Part shown: positions 7,778 through 15,637 of the stretch, in pieces
Layout of the letters: each line of letters starts with the position of its first letter
How positions within the stretch are numbered: the first letter of the stretch is position 1
Source of the DNA: MGR-bin208 sp043779285
GTDB lineage: Bacteria > Bacteroidota > Bacteroidia > Chitinophagales > Chitinophagaceae
DNA: 25,198 nucleotides
Direction: 5' to 3'
Assembly (NCBI GenBank): GCA_043779285.1
Contig: JAYWEL010000117.1
Span: 1-25,198 of the forward strand
Program-made: the position numbers and the translations under genes
Notes under the pieces: generated by a model
The model's database searches: none
What the model was told of the DNA's origin: nothing
The model's input: only the letters and a program-made list of their open reading frames with translations

Positions 7778-10069
7778 GTGAGATTATTTTTTTTCATATT
7801 TCTAATTGGCTTGAAAACCTCCCTTATTGCACAAAGTAATTTGCCTGCCATCGGATTATGGAGAGAACATTTGCCCTATAACAGCATCATAGATGTAACA
7901 GCAGGCAATAACAAAATTTATGCGGCCACTCCATATAGTGTTTTTGCTGTAAATTATACTGACAACTCCATTGAACGGATGAGTAAGATGACCGGTTTAA
8001 GTGAAACAGGAATCAGTACAATATTGTATGATGAAGCAAATCAAAAATTGGTTATAGCTTACAGTAATAGCAACATCGACATTGTTTATCGAAATGATGT
8101 TTTCAATATTCCGGGACTAAAAAGAGAACTTATCAATGCCGACAAAAACATCTACCATATTTTCCCATTAAATAATAATTACTACCTGTCAACCGGATTA
8201 GGTGTAGTAGTTGTACATGGAACTAAATATGAAATAATAGACTCCTGGTTTATTGGCAAAAATGGTGGCTATACTAAAGTATCGGCTTTTACATCTGACG
8301 GTTTTTACTTTTATGCTGCAACAGATGAAGGATTGAAAAGAACTTCTGCCACGTCAGGCAATCCGGCTAATTTCCAAAACTGGCAAGTGATGGCGGGCTT
8401 ATCAATCGGAACTTGTCAAAATGTAATTTCAATCCAAAATAAAATAATTGTTCAAAAAAATGATTCTTTGTTTCAATGGAATGGCAACAACTTCAGTTTA
8501 TTTTATGCCGATGGCTGGCCGATAATAAACATGCATTATACCGGAGGCAAAATTGCTTTAAGCCAACGTCAATCAAATGGAAGCGCCAAAGTAACCATTT
8601 TAAATACAGATGGAAGCATGTCCCGAACATTGCAGCAACAGGGTATTATAGCGTTTCCCCGAAAAACTGTTTTGTATAAAAATGATTATTGGATTGCAGA
8701 TGAAATAAATGCTTTATCGCAACATACTTCAAGTTCTTTCAAACAATACAAACCCAATTCTCCGCATGGAATAGCAAGCGGAGAGATGCTGGTAAAAGAT
8801 GGTGTTTTTTATGCCACTGCAGGAACTGTTGATGCAAACTGGAATCCTAAACAAAATGCAAATGGTCTATTCAAGTTTAGCAATAGAAACTGGACCAATT
8901 ATAATAAAGCGAATTATCCTAAACTCGATTCTGTGTTAGATCTTATCACTATTGTTATTGATCCGATTGATGAATCGATATGGGCAGGGTCTTTTGGAAG
9001 TGGATTAATACAGATAAAAAAAGATGCAACGATAGAAATATTAAAGCAGAATTCTCCAATCAGTCCGGCTATTGCAAACCCATTAAGCTATCGGGTTTCG
9101 GGACTTGCTTTTGATGATGAACAGAATTTATGGGTATCCAATTTTGGTGCCGCCCAACCTTTACTTGTTAAAAAGAAAACTGGTGGATGGAAATCTTTTT
9201 CATCCACCATTAATTTAAATGCTAATGCTCTTTCCCAAATCCTGATTGATGATAACAATCAAAAATGGATTGTTTCTCCGTTAGGCAATGGTTTACTTTG
9301 TTTTAATCATGGCAATAGCATTGAAAATACCAATGACGATAAATGGAAAATTTACAAAACAGGAACAGGAAATGGAAACCTGCCGACAAATAATGTGTTA
9401 AGTATTGCCAAAGACAGATCGGGATTTATTTGGGTAGGCACTACAGATGGTGTGGCCGTCATTCAATGCCCGCAAGATGCTTTTACATCGCAGGGTTGTG
9501 ATGCGGTTTTACCTGTTGTAATGCAGGGAAATTTCGCTGGTTTTTTATTTAAGGGAGAAGAAGTAAGAAGTATTGCAGTAGATGGAGCCGATAGAAAATG
9601 GGTGGCCACTAAAAATGGAGTTTGGCTGATCAATGCAGATGGAGAAAAAATTATATACCGGTTTAACGAAGACAATAGTATGCTTTTAAGCAATGATGTA
9701 AAGAAGATTACTATTGATGGAAAAACAGGTGAAATATTTTTTGCTACAGCAAAGGGCATTTGTTCATTCCGAAGTACTGCAACAGATGGCGGAGAAAAAA
9801 ATGAACAAGTTTTGGTCTTTCCCAACCCGGTTCCACCCGAATTTTCAGGAACCATTGCTATCCGTGGCTTGGTTGATAATGCGGTTGTAAAAATAACTGA
9901 ATTAAATGGCAGGCTTGTTCATCAAACCAGAGCTTTGGGCGGACAAGCGATTTGGGATGGCAAGGATTACCAGGGAAGAAAAATTTCTTCCGGTGTTTAT
10001 CTTGTATTGGTCAGTGATGAGAATAAACAAGAAAAAACAGCCGCAAAAATTGTATACATACGTAAATAA
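7778..10069 (+). CDS. porZ: PorZ-like type IX secretion system surface protein
   Basis: PorZ is part of the PorU-PorV-PorQ-PorZ attachment complex, which cuts off the C-terminal signal of secreted proteins and links them to lipopolysaccharide. The 763-residue product is close to the length known for PorZ. A signal peptide (about 1-19, ending LIAQ) precedes a beta-propeller with repeated KIYAATPYSVF, GFYFYAATDEG and GFIWVGTTDGVAV blades, opening with the IGLWREHLPYNSI segment typical of PorZ. Residues 678-763 form a secretion-type C-terminal domain (VFPNP...GRLV...DGKDYQGRKISSGVYLV...KIVYI). It starts with GTG, and a promoter fits that start. recO begins 5 bp downstream, so the two share a transcript. 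The alternative is a generic two-component-like propeller with a sorting domain; the whole-length match favours PorZ. Confidence 0.78.
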   Translation: MRLFFFIFLIGLKTSLIAQSNLPAIGLWREHLPYNSIIDVTAGNNKIYAATPYSVFAVNYTDNSIERMSKMTGLSETGISTILYDEANQKLVIAYSNSNIDIVYRNDVFNIPGLKRELINADKNIYHIFPLNNNYYLSTGLGVVVVHGTKYEIIDSWFIGKNGGYTKVSAFTSDGFYFYAATDEGLKRTSATSGNPANFQNWQVMAGLSIGTCQNVISIQNKIIVQKNDSLFQWNGNNFSLFYADGWPIINMHYTGGKIALSQRQSNGSAKVTILNTDGSMSRTLQQQGIIAFPRKTVLYKNDYWIADEINALSQHTSSSFKQYKPNSPHGIASGEMLVKDGVFYATAGTVDANWNPKQNANGLFKFSNRNWTNYNKANYPKLDSVLDLITIVIDPIDESIWAGSFGSGLIQIKKDATIEILKQNSPISPAIANPLSYRVSGLAFDDEQNLWVSNFGAAQPLLVKKKTGGWKSFSSTINLNANALSQILIDDNNQKWIVSPLGNGLLCFNHGNSIENTNDDKWKIYKTGTGNGNLPTNNVLSIAKDRSGFIWVGTTDGVAVIQCPQDAFTSQGCDAVLPVVMQGNFAGFLFKGEEVRSIAVDGADRKWVATKNGVWLINADGEKIIYRFNEDNSMLLSNDVKKITIDGKTGEIFFATAKGICSFRSTATDGGEKNEQVLVFPNPVPPEFSGTIAIRGLVDNAVVKITELNGRLVHQTRALGGQAIWDGKDYQGRKISSGVYLVLVSDENKQEKTAAKIVYIRK

Positions 10070-10074
10070 AATAA

Positions 10075-10833
10075 TTGTCAACACAGGTTCATAAAACAAA
10101 AGGTATTGTACTGCGTGCGATAAAGTATGGCGAAACAAGTTTGATTGTTTCTATCATGACTGAATTGTTTGGCTTACAGACTTACATTGTTAATGGGGTT
10201 AGAAAATCTTCCAAAAAAGGTGCAGGTAAAGCAAATTTATTTCAACCTTCTTCTATACTTAATCTGGTGGTGTATCATAACGAGATGAAACAAATGCAAC
10301 GGATAAAAGAATTCAGTTGGGGATTTTTATACCAACATATACAATTCGAAATAAGAAAAAATACCGTTGCGTTATTTATGGTGGAGTTGTTGCAGAAATG
10401 CTTAAAACAACCTGAGCCTAATCCGGATCTTTATTATTTTGTTGAGGACTCTTTTATGCAATTGGATGAATGCAATGAACATATCGCTGCCAATTTCCCA
10501 CTATTTTTCGCATTGAATTTGCCCGGATTTTTTGGTGTGCGTCCAACTCCATTCAGAGGCGATACGGAAAAAATTGAAACTATTTTTTTCGATTTGGAAG
10601 AAGGTGGATTCAGTACTGAACAACCCAACCATGTAAATTATATTGAAGGAAAACCTGCTTTGATTACTGCTGAATTATTAATGATAAGACAGCCGGAAGA
10701 GTTGGAGCAAATCAAACTCAATCATGCATTCAGACGAGCACTGTTACAAGCATACGAAATCTATTACCGATTACACTTTCAGGATTTTGGCACACTGAAA
10801 ACCTTACCGGTTTTACAAGAAATATTGTCGTAA
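10075..10833 (+). CDS. recO: DNA repair protein RecO
   Basis: RecO works with RecR (and RecF) to load RecA onto SSB-coated single-stranded DNA during gap repair. The 252-residue product begins with an OB-fold (about 1-85) bearing the hallmark KGIVLRAIKYGETSLIVSIMTELFG, followed by a helical C-terminal domain (LNLPGFFG near 145). It has only two cysteines (Cys129 in KCL and Cys151 in DEC by rough count), so the four-Cys zinc site of some RecO proteins is absent. The start is TTG at 10075. The codon directly before it is an in-frame TAA, and the family motif begins only eight residues in, so no other start fits. It is 5 bp after porZ and converges with the amidohydrolase, leaving 9 bp between the stops. 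Confidence 0.9.
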   Translation: MSTQVHKTKGIVLRAIKYGETSLIVSIMTELFGLQTYIVNGVRKSSKKGAGKANLFQPSSILNLVVYHNEMKQMQRIKEFSWGFLYQHIQFEIRKNTVALFMVELLQKCLKQPEPNPDLYYFVEDSFMQLDECNEHIAANFPLFFALNLPGFFGVRPTPFRGDTEKIETIFFDLEEGGFSTEQPNHVNYIEGKPALITAELLMIRQPEELEQIKLNHAFRRALLQAYEIYYRLHFQDFGTLKTLPVLQEILS

Positions 10834-10842
10834 GACCTAATG

Positions 10843-12042
10843 CTAAAAAATTCTTTTCGAGCTGCTGAAATCGTTTTCTATTAATACAATTCCTGGTTGT
10901 TTTCCTTTTTCAAAACTTCCCAGTGTATTATTCCATTGCAATGCTTTTGCTCCAGCAGATGTGGCCCACCGCAAAATATTTTCATCCAAAAAAGAGGGGA
11001 AATGCTTTTTAATTGATTGCATTTCCTTGCAGATACTCAATTGCCAGTTACTGCTATAACTGTCGGTTCCCAATACAATATGGCAATTGTGTTTGATGAA
11101 TAATTCAATAGGAGGTACTTTATTTTCGATATATAAATTGGCATTGATGCACAGGCAATAAACAAGATTCAGATTATTGGCACTTGCATATTCGTTTGCA
11201 AATACAATATCCTTCTCCGTCATACAGGTATTGTGTACGAGAAAAATAGTCTGGCCATTTTTGAAATAAGGCAATACTGATTGAATGCTGGTTTTACCCG
11301 TTACTGGAAAAGGGGATTTAGTTATTCCAAAAAATTTAAAGAATATTAGATAGGCGCCTTCGCCGGTTTTATACAAATCATTCTCTGCCGGATGCTCCTG
11401 GTTGTGTATGGATATAATTTGATTTGAAGTCGCCTCGTTTATCAGTTCAAATGTTTTTGGACTGATACTATATGGTGCATGAGGTACCAATGAAGTACGG
11501 TGTGGAATAATTGATGAACGAAGTCCTTCATCCAATTCGCGGGCAACCTGTTGATAATGGTTGAATTGATCGATTGCTTTTTCATCCGTAAAACTCAACA
11601 CTTCCACAAAATTTTGCCAGTATATGTTGCTTTTACTTTTTATATTTAAAGTGTCTGCTGTATTACCAATATCTCCAACAGCAACAATTCCATTATTATA
11701 CATCTCCAATTCAGCATGTTCAATACACTTTATTCTAAAAACTTCCGAATCAGATTCGGGCATTTTGGTTGACTCTCTTCTCTGTACTACTGAACATAGA
11801 AATTCAATCAGGCCGGTATGTGGAGGAATGATATCTTTTAAATGACTTAGCTCCAGATGACAATGGCAATTGATTAGCCCCGGAGAAAGTACCCCATAAT
11901 ATGTGACTACACCTTCGCCGGCTTCAGATTCCGAAACAATTTCCTGTACAATACCTTGCTCATCAGTAATAAGAACATGGTCATTACTTAATAAATGATA
12001 TCCGTCAAATATTTTATCTGCCTTGAATTTTCGATACTCCAT
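10843..12042 (-). CDS. Metal-dependent amidohydrolase (deaminase/chlorohydrolase family)
   Basis: This 399-residue cytoplasmic enzyme belongs to the amidohydrolase group that includes nucleoside-type deaminases, guanine deaminase and chlorohydrolases. Metal ligands are visible in order: His60 and His62 (GLINCHCHLEL), His213 (SIHNQEH), His270 (FLVHNTC) and Asp327 (LGTDSYSS). The LVPHAPYSIS segment (182-194) is typical of the deaminase branch. The start is placed at Met in MEYRKFKADKIFDG (12042). An upstream Met at 12108 would add 22 hydrophobic residues that do not resemble the family and would leave only 27 bp before prfA. Substrate is not identifiable; aminofutalosine deaminase is one candidate to test, but no menaquinone gene is nearby. 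Confidence 0.82.
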   Translation of the reverse strand: MEYRKFKADKIFDGYHLLSNDHVLITDEQGIVQEIVSESEAGEGVVTYYGVLSPGLINCHCHLELSHLKDIIPPHTGLIEFLCSVVQRRESTKMPESDSEVFRIKCIEHAELEMYNNGIVAVGDIGNTADTLNIKSKSNIYWQNFVEVLSFTDEKAIDQFNHYQQVARELDEGLRSSIIPHRTSLVPHAPYSISPKTFELINEATSNQIISIHNQEHPAENDLYKTGEGAYLIFFKFFGITKSPFPVTGKTSIQSVLPYFKNGQTIFLVHNTCMTEKDIVFANEYASANNLNLVYCLCINANLYIENKVPPIELFIKHNCHIVLGTDSYSSNWQLSICKEMQSIKKHFPSFLDENILRWATSAGAKALQWNNTLGSFEKGKQPGIVLIENDFSSSKRIF

Positions 12043-12108
12043 GCTGGTAAATTTCAGTAATCCTTTGCAACTTATCACAACAAATACAAAATAGAACTGG
12101 CAATTCAT

Positions 12109-12116
12109 TAATTTTG
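12109..12116 (+). promoter_or_regulatory. Possible -7 box of prfA
   Basis: TAATTTTG matches TAnnTTTG and ends 19 bp before the prfA ATG. No TTG is found at the usual distance upstream, so only half of the promoter is supported. Confidence 0.35.
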
Positions 12117-12135
12117 CGCCTCGATAAAGTAGATT

Positions 12136-13200
12136 ATGATAGATAAATTAGAAGCTATTAAAGGTAAATTCATGCAGTTGAGCATGTCATTATCCAATCC
12201 GGAGATTGTGAATGACCGGATAAAATATGCCGCCACCAGTAAGGAATACAGAAGTCTGGAAAAGATTGTGGATGCCTATAAAGACTATCAGAAAATTTTG
12301 GATGATATCGAATTTTATAAAGAAGCGATTGCTGGTTCGGATGCAGAATTAAGAGAATTAGCCAAGGAAGAAGGGCCGCAACTTGAAATAGAAAAGGAAA
12401 AAAAGGAAGCTTTTATTCGTCAATTATTGATTCCTAAAGACCCTCAGGATGAAAAGAATGCTATTTTGGAAATTCGTGCCGGCACTGGTGGAGATGAAGC
12501 CAGTTTATTTGCGGGAAGTTTGGTTCGAATGTATCTACGTTATTGCGAACGAAAAGGATGGAAAACATCTATTTTAACGGAAACCGAAGGAACAGTTGGC
12601 GGATATAAAGAAATTCAGATTGAAGTAATCGGAGATGATGTGTATGGTACTATGAAATTTGAAAGCGGTGTTCACCGGGTACAACGGGTACCCGACACTG
12701 AATCCAGTGGCAGAGTACATACTTCTGCGGCCACGGTTGCGGTAATGCCCGAAGCCGAAGAAGTAGATGTAGAAATTAAAGACAGCGATGTAAAAATGGA
12801 AACTGCCAGAAGTGGCGGTGCCGGAGGTCAGAATGTAAATAAAGTAGAAACAAAGGTTATACTTACTCACCTTTCAACTGGTGTTGTGATAACATGTCAA
12901 ACAGAACGTACCCAATTAGGAAACCGGGAAAAAGCGATGACGATGCTTCGTACCAAATTATACGAAGAACAGGTGAGAAAACAGGAAGACGAAATTTCCA
13001 GGCATCGTAAAAGTCTGGTTAGTTCTGGCGACAGAAGTGCAAAAATCAGAACTTATAATTTCCCACAAGGAAGAGTTACCGATCATCGGATTGGATTGAC
13101 TCTTTATAATCTGGATGCGGTTTTAGAAGGCGAAGTACAGGAGTTGATTGAAGCTTTGCAGTTTGCAGAGAATGCAGAGAAAATGGCTAAACAAAATTAA
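12136..13200 (+). CDS. prfA: Peptide chain release factor 1
   Basis: RF1 reads UAA and UAG stop codons in the ribosomal A site and triggers release of the finished peptide. The 354-residue product has the full family length. The GGQ catalytic motif is at Gly230-Gly231-Gln232 (SGGAGGQNVNKVET), and the stop-codon reading segment is VQRVPDTESSGRVHTSA, with the PxT tripeptide as Pro186-Asp-Thr188. That separates it from RF2, which carries SPF. The ALEIRAG-like segment (111-121, LEIRAGTGGDE) is also standard. ATG at 12136 is the only sensible start. It is divergent from the amidohydrolase, with 93 bp between the starts. Confidence 0.97.
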   Translation: MIDKLEAIKGKFMQLSMSLSNPEIVNDRIKYAATSKEYRSLEKIVDAYKDYQKILDDIEFYKEAIAGSDAELRELAKEEGPQLEIEKEKKEAFIRQLLIPKDPQDEKNAILEIRAGTGGDEASLFAGSLVRMYLRYCERKGWKTSILTETEGTVGGYKEIQIEVIGDDVYGTMKFESGVHRVQRVPDTESSGRVHTSAATVAVMPEAEEVDVEIKDSDVKMETARSGGAGGQNVNKVETKVILTHLSTGVVITCQTERTQLGNREKAMTMLRTKLYEEQVRKQEDEISRHRKSLVSSGDRSAKIRTYNFPQGRVTDHRIGLTLYNLDAVLEGEVQELIEALQFAENAEKMAKQN

Positions 13201-13549
13201 ACCCACCACTACACTTTTAGCAAATTTTGGTATTTCGGCTATGGCTATTGTTTGGAAATGTCAGAAAAGTGTAAAATAGTTTATAAATAACAGGACTTTT
13301 TTCAAACCCAAAAACATTAAAAAATAACTGCTTATTATTCACTTTGAGCATTGAATAATAAGCAGTTATAAAAGATATTCGTAAATTATGCATACTAAAA
13401 ACCGCATTTTTATTCTTTAAAAAAAATTACTACCGCTTGTTTTGTAAAGGATTAACAGAATATTTTATAATATCTTTTTTACTTTTGCGTTATAAATTAG
13501 AATAAATAGAAATACTTTAAAAACAGATTAATATTTTTCTCATAAGCAG
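13201..13549. other. Gene-free stretch between prfA and the VanZ-like gene
   Basis: No convincing coding region is seen. It holds a distant inverted pair (TACACTTTT 13210-13218 with AAAAGTGTA 13265-13273), a strong hairpin (13324-13369), a TAnnTTTG box (13480-13487), and the 5' part of a possible small RNA that ends in the VanZ-like coding sequence. Confidence 0.5.
13324..13369. terminator. Strong hairpin downstream of prfA
   Basis: 13324-13341 and 13352-13369 form a perfect 18-bp stem around a 10-nt loop. It is 124 bp past the prfA stop. The T-run after it is poor on both strands, so it may be a transcript-end stabiliser rather than a classic terminator. Confidence 0.55.
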
Positions 13550-13595
13550 TTAGTTTTGGTTGCGACCCCTGTTTTCACAGGGGTCAATTTTTTGT
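13494..13595 (+). ncRNA. Candidate small RNA, unidentified
   Basis: A TACTTTTG box at 13480-13487 on the plus strand is followed about 75 bp later by a GC-rich hairpin and T-run (13564-13593). No plus-strand start codon opens a frame between them. This is the layout of an independent transcript of roughly 100 nt whose 3' end is antisense to the end of the VanZ-like gene. There is no -33 TTG at a suitable distance, and I recognise no RNA family. Confidence 0.2.
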
Positions 13596-13966
13596 ATATA
13601 CCCAAAGAAAAACAAAGCTCCAATAACGCCTATTCCATCCGCCAAAATATCTCCCAGGTCAAATGATCGAAATGGAATAAAAAAATGTTGAATTATCTCC
13701 ATCGCTATTCCATAAATGAAACATAGAAACCCAGTGAGATAATAAAAATTCCATAATTGTGATTTTGGAAATCTACTCCTCGAAAATAGAAGGCAAAATA
13801 AATAAGTCAATATAAGAAACAGAAAAATATGTACCCATTTATCAAATAAAGGAATTTTCGTCATCCAGTTTGAACTGGGAAAGCTGCTTCCTGAAATTAA
13901 TAATAATACCGTGCAGATTAAAAACCATAAAACGGCGATAAATACTCTGATCCTAGTTTTATTCAT
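13550..13966 (-). CDS. VanZ-like family membrane protein
   Basis: This 138-residue protein has about four hydrophobic segments (7-27, 44-61, 73-90 and 108-124). It carries the VanZ-like signatures DKWVHIFLFLILTYL (42-56) and YGIAMEIIQHFFIPFRSFDLGDILADGIGVIGA. Family members are small inner-membrane proteins. VanZ itself raises teicoplanin resistance, but most chromosomal relatives have no known role, and nothing here suggests antibiotic resistance. The last 12 codons overlap a plus-strand terminator-like hairpin. The gene follows gcvH after 62 bp and a terminator, so it may be transcribed separately or by readthrough. Confidence 0.8.
   Translation of the reverse strand: MNKTRIRVFIAVLWFLICTVLLLISGSSFPSSNWMTKIPLFDKWVHIFLFLILTYLFCLLFSRSRFPKSQLWNFYYLTGFLCFIYGIAMEIIQHFFIPFRSFDLGDILADGIGVIGALFFFGYIQKIDPCENRGRNQN
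13564..13593 (+). terminator. Plus-strand terminator inside the 3' end of the VanZ-like gene
   Basis: GACCCCTGT (13564-13572) and ACAGGGGTC (13577-13585) form a 9-bp stem with a 4-nt loop, followed by AATTTTTT. The T-run lies only on the plus strand, so the structure would end a rightward transcript rather than the VanZ-like message. Confidence 0.5.
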
Positions 13967-13982
13967 ACAAAAATTGTATCAC

Positions 13983-14007
13983 AAAAAAAGTGGACCAAGA
14001 GTCCACT
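13983..14007 (-). terminator. Rho-independent terminator after gcvH
   Basis: On the minus strand, AGTGGAC (14007-14001) pairs with GTCCACT (13995-13989) around a 5-nt loop, and a run of seven T follows. It is 21 bp beyond the gcvH stop. Confidence 0.8.
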
Positions 14008-14028
14008 CTGATAATTATATAAAAGTGA

Positions 14029-14406
14029 TTATGAAACTAAAGAACTGTATGCAGTTGCATCCATTAAAGTTTCAAAATCTGATGTGTTTTTAAGTTTCAT
14101 CTTTACCATCCAACCTTCGCCATATGGATCGCTGTTAACAAGCTCTGGTGAATTACTTAATGCTGCATTTAATTCTGTTACCGTTCCATCAACCGGAAGA
14201 AATAGATCGGATACCGTTTTTACAGCTTCCACTGTACCAAACACGGTATTGGCAGAAAGTTCTTTGCCAATTGTTTCTACTTCTACGTAAACGATATCAC
14301 CTAATTCTCTTTGTGCAAATTCTGTAATGCCTACTACCGCAATGTCTCCTTCAAGACGAACCCATTCATGGTCTTTCGTATAGCGAAGGTTTTCTGGAAA
14401 ATTCAT
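14029..14406 (-). CDS. gcvH: Glycine cleavage system H protein
   Basis: GcvH is the lipoylated carrier of the glycine cleavage complex. It moves the aminomethyl group from the P protein to the T and L proteins. The 125-residue product has the normal length and the classic opening YTKDHEWVR. The lipoylation site is Lys63 in GTVEAVKTVSDL, and NSDPYGEGWMVK closes the barrel. gcvP, gcvT and lpd are not in the window, which is common because these genes are often scattered in Bacteroidota. It lies 63 bp after the cyclophilin gene on the same strand and has its own terminator downstream. Confidence 0.97.
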   Translation of the reverse strand: MNFPENLRYTKDHEWVRLEGDIAVVGITEFAQRELGDIVYVEVETIGKELSANTVFGTVEAVKTVSDLFLPVDGTVTELNAALSNSPELVNSDPYGEGWMVKMKLKNTSDFETLMDATAYSSLVS

Positions 14407-14469
14407 GTTTATCTGTTTTAGAGTTGCAAATATTAGAAATTCGAATGGATTAATTATTCATCCATCCCT

Positions 14470-15171
14470 TTATTTTATTTTTTTTCTTTTAATTAACTGT
14501 GCTTTAATGATTTTTACATTTTCCAAAGGCCTGTCTCGGTTATCTTTTTGTACAGCCGCAATTTGGTCAACTATTTCCAGTCCTTTTACCACTTCACCAA
14601 AAACTGTATAATTCTGATCTAAATGAGGTGATCCTCCTATCAATTTATAAACAGCACGTTGATGAATACCCAGTTTTCTACCACTTAATCGAAAGGTTTC
14701 AACCGAATCTAAACCTGCATCTGTAAACGTTTTTCCATGCACAATATAAAACTGGCTTCCGCTACTGGCTTTTTCCGGATTTACATTATCACCAGTTCTG
14801 GCGGCCGCCAAAACTCCTTTTTTATGAAATAAAGACGTTCTGATTTCTTTGGGTATAGTGTAACCAGGTGAACCACCACCTAATCCAATTCCTTTATCTG
14901 CATTCTTACTGTTGGGATCTCCACTTTGAATCATAAAATGCTGAATCACCCGATGAAACAAAACCCCATCATAAAAACCTTTTTTAACTAGCTTGATAAA
15001 GTTATCCCGATGCAAAGGCGTGGAGTCGGATAAACGTAAAACTATCGATCCTTTATCAGTAATCAATTCTATATCCCGTTTCCTGTCTTTTTTCCGAACT
15101 GTTGAATCTTTTTGTGCAAAGCATGCAAAACTGAATGCCATAGCAATTCCAAAAAATATCAATTTTTTCAT
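14470..15171 (-). CDS. Periplasmic cyclophilin-type peptidyl-prolyl isomerase
   Basis: This enzyme speeds cis-trans isomerisation of proline bonds, here probably during folding of exported proteins. The 233-residue product has a signal peptide (about 1-20, ending CFAQ). The Cys in it lacks a good lipobox, so a soluble periplasmic form is more likely than a lipoprotein. Cyclophilin motifs are clear: VLFHRVIQHFMIQSGDP, GSQFYIVHG and LDQNYTVFGEVVKGLEIVDQIA. Between the second and third lies an insert of about 40 residues that is absent from E. coli PpiA-type enzymes but common in Bacteroidota relatives. It starts 11 bp after the hypothetical gene at 15183 and is probably cotranscribed with it. 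Confidence 0.92.
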   Translation of the reverse strand: MKKLIFFGIAMAFSFACFAQKDSTVRKKDRKRDIELITDKGSIVLRLSDSTPLHRDNFIKLVKKGFYDGVLFHRVIQHFMIQSGDPNSKNADKGIGLGGGSPGYTIPKEIRTSLFHKKGVLAAARTGDNVNPEKASSGSQFYIVHGKTFTDAGLDSVETFRLSGRKLGIHQRAVYKLIGGSPHLDQNYTVFGEVVKGLEIVDQIAAVQKDNRDRPLENVKIIKAQLIKRKKIK

Positions 15172-15182
15172 ACTCCCAACAA

Positions 15183-15536
15183 TTAATTATCTAAAAACGT
15201 ATTTGATTGAAAGTAAAGCAAAATATGATCTTTCAAAAAATTTTCCTGTTCAATAGCATCCAGTTCAGGCATGGCTTTTAATTGTTTAAAATGTGGCCAT
15301 CCATCTTCGTCTACATATTCAAGTTCATAAAACCCACTCACTATAAGCAGATGGCATACGGCTACATGCATCAGGTCTTGCTTTTGCTCTTTCGTGAACT
15401 TTTCCTTTGAACCCCCAAATTCCTGAATACCTATCAGAAATAAAACCGCTTCCAGATCTGGTTTTTTATCAAAACGTTCTACCAGTTTCGCTTCCAGTTT
15501 CCACCATCTTTGTTGTATATCATCATTTGTCAGCAT
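15183..15536 (-). CDS. Conserved hypothetical protein, 117 residues
   Basis: I do not recognise a named family. The protein is acidic, soluble and probably mostly helical, with no signal peptide or membrane segment. Notable parts are QQRWWKLEAKLVERF near the start, FLIGIQEFG (about 34-42) and KEQKQDLMHVAVCHLL in the middle. Start at 15536 (MLTNDDIQQRWW) is chosen over a Met at 15611, because the upstream 25 residues look like translated promoter DNA and would overlap the serS promoter. It lies directly before the cyclophilin gene (11 bp) and divergent from serS. Similar small proteins appear to be kept in Bacteroidota, but this is from memory and not tested. Confidence 0.65.
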   Translation of the reverse strand: MLTNDDIQQRWWKLEAKLVERFDKKPDLEAVLFLIGIQEFGGSKEKFTKEQKQDLMHVAVCHLLIVSGFYELEYVDEDGWPHFKQLKAMPELDAIEQENFLKDHILLYFQSNTFLDN

Positions 15537-15589
15537 AGCCGCGAAGTTAACAGGATAAATTTTATCAGAAGGGCAGATATTTATGTTCG

Positions 15590-15620
15590 TTGCTCGTGTC
15601 CACGCCATCAACTAACTTTG
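15590..15620 (+). promoter_or_regulatory. Bacteroidota-type promoter of serS
   Basis: TTG at 15590-15592 and TAACTTTG at 15613-15620 are 20 nt apart, a good match to the Bacteroidota -33/-7 consensus. The predicted transcript would begin near 15627. This rules out the upstream start at 15590 and supports ATG at 15638. Confidence 0.75.
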
Positions 15621-15637
15621 CCGCAAAATTTTCGGCC

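Noticed and set aside
9463..9855. 130-codon minus-strand frame inside porZ
   Set aside because: It is a shadow of the porZ coding sequence, with no family features of its own.
12043..12108. Upstream Met adding 22 residues to the amidohydrolase
   Set aside because: The extra hydrophobic residues do not suit a cytoplasmic amidohydrolase and would leave no room for promoters between two divergent genes.
13550..13966. Glycopeptide resistance role for the VanZ-like protein
   Set aside because: No other van genes are present and the family is widespread with unknown roles, so similarity alone does not support resistance.
15590..15637. Upstream in-frame start for serS
   Set aside because: It coincides with the -33 element of a good promoter, so it would not be transcribed, and the extra 16 residues do not fit the enzyme's N-terminus.
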